Shown here piece by piece: positions 29,466-32,297 of a DNA stretch of 32,297 nucleotides. The notes beneath the pieces are model-generated. The model saw nothing but the letters and a program-made list of their open reading frames with translations, did no database searches and was not told where the DNA came from. Source of the stretch: a virus; the IMG/VR virus record IMGVR_UViG_3300042557_000613, positions 1-32,297 of that record; one strand, given 5' to 3'. Position 1 is the first letter of the stretch, and each line of letters opens with the position of its first letter. The position numbers and the translations under genes were made by a program.

Positions 29466-30115
29466 TTATATTGCTTGACTAAGTTTCTTCATGTTCTCGA
29501 TAAATTGTTCCTGTGTTAATCTCTCTCCCCGATCCGGTTGCTCATCTGTTGACAAAGGTAAGAACTCTCCTATATCTTTTCGCTTGCCGGATTCGGTGTT
29601 AGTGCAATAAATGATATATGCTATCATTCGTGTACGTTGCCATTCGGCTAACTGCTTTGCTTCGTAACCTTTCCTATAAAGCAAAAATTCTCGCCATGTA
29701 GCCCTCCAAAAACCTTCGATGGTCATTCCGGCTTCAATGGCGAGAACAAGTATCTCATCCCAAGTCTTTTCCCTTAACTTTTTTTTTCTTCCTGTGGCTT
29801 TTCATCCGTTGGCACATCCGGTGTCATACACTTTATAGTATAGTGGATAAACTCATTCACCGCCTTACCATTCGCCCCGCCCGCTTCATCTATGTACCTT
29901 GCAGCAGTCCTATCATCTATCACTAACCCTGCGCTCTCACTTGCTGCCTGTACCATTGTTATAATATGCTTGAAGGAAAACACCTCACCGTTATACAGGC
30001 TTAACAACTTGCTGATAGGAATATCCCCATTCAGTTCGCAGTAGCGGTGCATCGCCCATGTACCCCATTCCAATTTTACAACACCCCCCGAAATCTGTAG
30101 TTCGTATGGCGTCAT
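29466..30115 (-). CDS. Tail assembly chaperone G-T fusion made by -1 frameshift
   Basis: The short frame (29774-30115, 113 aa) ends in EEKKS then stop. At A_AAA_AAA (29786-29780) a -1 slip continues the protein as KKLREKTWDEILVLAIEAG and joins without any stop to the frame ending at 29466. The fusion is about 216 residues. This is the lambda G/GT arrangement found in most siphophages between tail tube and tape measure genes. The two products, made in a fixed ratio, hold the tape measure in a form fit for tail assembly. The C-terminal T part carries MTIEGFWRATWREFLLYRKG. Confidence 0.9.
29774..30115 (-). CDS. Tail assembly chaperone (G-like, unshifted product)
   Basis: 113 residues; the zero-frame product of the chaperone gene. 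LEWGTWAMHRYCELNGDIPI and SFKHIITMVQAASESAGLVI are typical of tail assembly chaperones in Bacteroidota phages. It ends in a lysine run (QEEKKS) where the slippery sequence sits. It lies 3 nt after the major tail tube gene. It should be made in large excess over the fusion. Confidence 0.85.
   Translation of the reverse strand: MTPYELQISGGVVKLEWGTWAMHRYCELNGDIPISKLLSLYNGEVFSFKHIITMVQAASESAGLVIDDRTAARYIDEAGGANGKAVNEFIHYTIKCMTPDVPTDEKPQEEKKS
29780..29786 (-). promoter_or_regulatory. Slippery heptamer A_AAA_AAA for programmed -1 frameshift
   Basis: Nine A in a row (29787-29779, minus strand) hold the zero-frame codons AAA AAA preceded by A, two codons before the TAA stop. A -1 slip opens a frame that runs to 29466 with no stop. 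No strong downstream stem is obvious by eye; A-rich heptamers can slip without one. Confidence 0.88.
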
Positions 30116-30118
30116 AAA

Positions 30119-30559
30119 TTAGTACGTTTTAGTTTGGGTCATTGGCGCACTTTGAACACCAAACTCTGCATCGAACTTCATCAAGTCTTTATCCTTTGCA
30201 TCCAATTTTATAGAGGTAACAAAGATATTACCCGTGTAAACGATGTCGCCGGATACAGGAGATGCAGGACCGAACTTAGCAGCAACTACTGCCTTGCTAC
30301 CTACCAAAGAATACAACCGCTCGTAGCTTTCTTTATCGATTGTGCCTGTTTGGTCGATTGCATTACCGCTAACCGAAATAGTTTGCATTACGCTATCACC
30401 AGGCAGTTGTTGGTCGCCACATTTAGAATCGGCATCAATGGCATCTCTTTTTACATCCATTGATACAGAAGTTAAACACGCAACAGGGAGAAACGTAGAA
30501 TTATTATCCCAGTCAATTTGCAGAATTATATCTCTGCCGTTTACGAAAGTGTATGCCAT
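30119..30559 (-). CDS. Major tail tube protein
   Basis: 146 residues, the normal length. FVNGRDIILQIDWDNNSTFL at the start, then ACLTSVSMDVKRDAIDADSK and SGDIVYTGNIFVTSIKLDAK, are typical of the TP901-1/phi13-type tail tube family. It lies between the tail terminator-like gene and the tail chaperones, exactly where the tube gene is expected. The N-terminal part resembles that of the 229-residue protein at 25134-25823. Confidence 0.85.
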   Translation of the reverse strand: MAYTFVNGRDIILQIDWDNNSTFLPVACLTSVSMDVKRDAIDADSKCGDQQLPGDSVMQTISVSGNAIDQTGTIDKESYERLYSLVGSKAVVAAKFGPASPVSGDIVYTGNIFVTSIKLDAKDKDLMKFDAEFGVQSAPMTQTKTY

Positions 30560-30560
30560 T

Positions 30561-30977
30561 TTATATTGTTTGAGTGATTACAAAGGTATAACGAATTATT
30601 ACACGAAAAGTATTGTCCGATGGGTCTAAATCTTCAAGGTTGTTTATACTCTCACATACCACGTTTTTACAATCCCAACCAACGGGCAAAGTAACTACCG
30701 TATCGGAATTTATACCGCCCACAACCAACTCTGCTATTTGCTCTGCTCGTTTGAATCCGAAGTTGCTGCCCTTAGTTACTATATCCACGTTAGCCGATAC
30801 CTCAAATTGAAAGCAGTCTTTCCCTTCGCCCTGATTAGCAGTTCGCGAACTGATAACAATATACTCCCCATCCGCATCCGTTGGGGTCATGCCATCGTAA
30901 ACATCTATGTAGGCGTATGCCTGTAGCCGGGCAACTAACCATTGTTTTATCGGTATGGCGGGGTTTTTCATTATCAT
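30561..30977 (-). CDS. Tail completion / terminator-like protein (DUF3168-like)
   Basis: 138 residues. PIKQWLVARLQAYAYIDVYD, then FQFEVSANVDIVTKGSNFGF and KRAEQIAELV, fit the DUF3168-like tail completion family, which caps the tail tube at the head end. The start overlaps the stop of the HK97-gp10-like gene (ATGA); an ATG two codons later is an alternative start. Order connector, closure, gp10, this, tail tube is the standard one. Confidence 0.65.
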   Translation of the reverse strand: MIMKNPAIPIKQWLVARLQAYAYIDVYDGMTPTDADGEYIVISSRTANQGEGKDCFQFEVSANVDIVTKGSNFGFKRAEQIAELVVGGINSDTVVTLPVGWDCKNVVCESINNLEDLDPSDNTFRVIIRYTFVITQTI

Positions 30978-31492
30978 GAGAATAGTGCTTTTAGGCGTTT
31001 GAGTAGGGCAGGCTTTTCTTTCTCATAGGCTGGTATCATAAATGGTTGCGCAGGCACCCCGTTATTTAATATAGCCCTAAATATGGGAAAAGTATATTTT
31101 GGGTCAATGCCTTTGCGCTTAATCCAAAACTCAATCGCACTCCATAAGCCTTTACCGCTTTTCCCTTTAGCTTTATATTGGGCTGCAAATGCTTCATACC
31201 CTGCAGGAATTTTAACTTGAGACTTCTTTTTACCTGCCGTACCGAACTCCACATACGGAGCATACTCAACCGTACTGAATACTGATTTGAATAATGAATT
31301 ACCAATATCAATATTGAAACTACCTTTTAATTTTCCTAAATTACCGGGGGCGGTTCTTGCTGCCATCCTTTGTATATTTATGGATGATGTATCAAGTTCG
31401 GCCGATAGCCCTTTTGTAGCCTTTGCATCAATCTTCTTAATGGCATCCTCTACCTGCTTTATCCCCGATATGTCAAGCGAAAACCCTGCCAT
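30974..31492 (-). CDS. HK97 gp10-like head-tail joining protein
   Basis: 172 residues. APGNLGKLKGSFNIDIGN, VEYAPYVEFGTAGKKKSQ and the end VPAQPFMIPAYEKEKPALLK are diagnostic of the HK97 gp10-like family, which acts in tail completion or head-tail joining. It starts in a one-base overlap with the closure gene (TAATG) and ends in an ATGA overlap with the tail terminator-like gene. Confidence 0.88.
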   Translation of the reverse strand: MAGFSLDISGIKQVEDAIKKIDAKATKGLSAELDTSSINIQRMAARTAPGNLGKLKGSFNIDIGNSLFKSVFSTVEYAPYVEFGTAGKKKSQVKIPAGYEAFAAQYKAKGKSGKGLWSAIEFWIKRKGIDPKYTFPIFRAILNNGVPAQPFMIPAYEKEKPALLKRLKALFS

Positions 31493-31833
31493 TATCTAAA
31501 TATTGTGATTTCGTAATATTCCTTCCTATTCTCTATATCCGTAATCGAATGGATTGTATAATCCAACCCATTAATCTGTATTTTATACGTGTTATCAAAG
31601 GTGAGGGGGTAGCGGATATAAATCCTTGCCGAATCGGTGAAAGTTACCTCCGCTGATAATAATTGTCGGTCTTGCCCGAGCGGTACATACATGCCCCAAA
31701 TCGTACTGCCTGCCGCATAGGTAACCGTAAAGCCCCCCTCACTATCGGTTAAGGTAGTAGGCACCATTAATACCATAGGCTCAATAAGTAATTCAGCCGA
31801 TAGGAACCTTGGGCTATTTCCTTTTATTCTCAT
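31492..31833 (-). CDS. Head closure / head-tail adaptor-like protein
   Basis: 113 residues, all-beta (SEGGFTVTYAAGSTIWGMYV; RIYIRYPLTFDNTYKIQING; DYTIHSITDIENRKEYYEIT). Length and the terminal strand-loop-strand with YTIxSITDIENRxEYYEI are typical of the SPP1 gp16-like closure family. It sits between the connector and the gp10-like gene, overlapping the connector by four bases. Confidence 0.8.
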   Translation of the reverse strand: MRIKGNSPRFLSAELLIEPMVLMVPTTLTDSEGGFTVTYAAGSTIWGMYVPLGQDRQLLSAEVTFTDSARIYIRYPLTFDNTYKIQINGLDYTIHSITDIENRKEYYEITIFR

Positions 31834-32297
31834 AGGATTGGCGAAGTTTTAGAGTACATTTGGCACGTTCTCCACGCCTTTTGGCATACACCCATCGTTT
31901 CATCGAACGCCCCTCTATTCTCATACAAGTGATTCACCTGGTCAAGTATAGCCGTTTTCAACGCCGTAGGTAATGCGGTGAATCCGACATTATACTCCGC
32001 ACGCATTTTGTCAATAGCAGGGAATGTTATAACCGGATGCTTGCCGCCCATGATAGTTTTATCAGTTAGTTCGGTGCCTGTGGTTACATCGTACAAAGTA
32101 ATAGATGAAGTTATCGGGCCGTGTGGGAATTGAAACCATCCCCCTTTATTGCAGAACCATACCTCGGCCTGCTTAGTGATAAGGGATAGCCCTGTGGCTT
32201 TCTCAATAATCATTCGGGCAGCACGTATCATTTCGGATATTTGCGCATCTTCAGAGGTATGCGAAACACGAATGTATAATTTCGCCTCCGCAAGCGT
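31830..32297 (-). CDS. Head-tail connector (gp6-like), start beyond right edge
   Basis: An in-frame ATG exists at 32231, but the frame stays open to the window edge and the extra part reads TLAEAKLYIRVSHTSEDAQI then SEMIRAARMIIEKATG. This matches the usual gp6-like connector start (AK-x-YLRV-x-H-x-x-EDA), so the true start lies outside. The rest (TALKTAILDQVNHLYENRGA) is typical of the family. It binds beneath the portal. At least 155 residues are seen; probably only a few to a dozen are missing. Confidence 0.85.
   Translation of the reverse strand, partial: TLAEAKLYIRVSHTSEDAQISEMIRAARMIIEKATGLSLITKQAEVWFCNKGGWFQFPHGPITSSITLYDVTTGTELTDKTIMGGKHPVITFPAIDKMRAEYNVGFTALPTALKTAILDQVNHLYENRGAFDETMGVCQKAWRTCQMYSKTSPIL

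Noticed and set aside
29466-29726. Independent 86-residue gene after the tail chaperone
   Set aside because: The frame continues upstream without a stop into a slippery heptamer, so it is the downstream part of a frameshifted fusion.
1-32297. Integrase, attachment sites or excisionase
   Set aside because: No tyrosine or serine recombinase signature was found in any frame. The tRNA-like element has no visible partial copy elsewhere in the window that would suggest an att site.

Overview
The window looks like most of the genome of a tailed (siphovirus-type) phage or prophage of the Bacteroidota. The phage call rests on a complete set of packaging, portal, connector, tail, lysis and replication genes and on the absence of host housekeeping genes. 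The Bacteroidota call rests on several intergenic promoters matching TTTG-N20/21-TAnnTTTG, A-rich leaders instead of Shine-Dalgarno sites, and host-type signal peptides. No integrase or excisionase is visible, so lifestyle is undecided.

Layout. (1) 1-7656, minus strand: head/packaging block read right to left: small terminase, a seven-gene cassette of glycosyltransferases and methyltransferases, large terminase, portal, gpF-like head protein, and the first codons of a probable prohead protease. (2) 7657-8092: non-coding region with a predicted late promoter, an array of ATTCTCAC/GTGAGAAT repeats, and the terminator of the replication operon. (3) 8093-15109, minus strand: early replication/recombination operon: RecT-like annealing protein, small proteins, a tRNA-like element, a candidate SSB, a DNA methyltransferase, a VRR-NUC nuclease, a GIY-YIG homing endonuclease and a prim-pol/DUF3987 replicase. 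(4) 15110-15193: divergent control region with repeated AAATATATTT palindromes. (5) 15194-17005, plus strand: a small HTH regulator, several tiny unknown proteins, a terminator, a stand-alone DnaA domain IV protein and a 31-residue membrane peptide. (6) 17079-32297, minus strand: connector, tail completion, tail tube, frameshifted tail chaperones, tape measure, tail tip, fibres, lysis cassette, more fibre-like proteins, a metallophosphoesterase and a small HExxH protein.

The left edge (prohead protease start) and right edge (connector truncated by the edge) both lie in a head module. Only the major capsid region is missing between them, so the window is best explained as a circular or circularly permuted genome cut between the protease and the connector. 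On that reading the late operon runs from the promoter at 7678-7710 through the capsid genes and the tail to 17079.

How the parts work together (inference): the divergent region at 15110-15193, probably governed by the small HTH protein, controls the recombination/replication operon and the small-protein operon. The repeat array at 7708-7932 probably controls late transcription, packaging or replication start. The least expected feature is the glycosyltransferase/FkbM/methyltransferase cassette, translationally coupled inside the terminase operon. That position points to a late job such as decorating virion proteins or packaged DNA.
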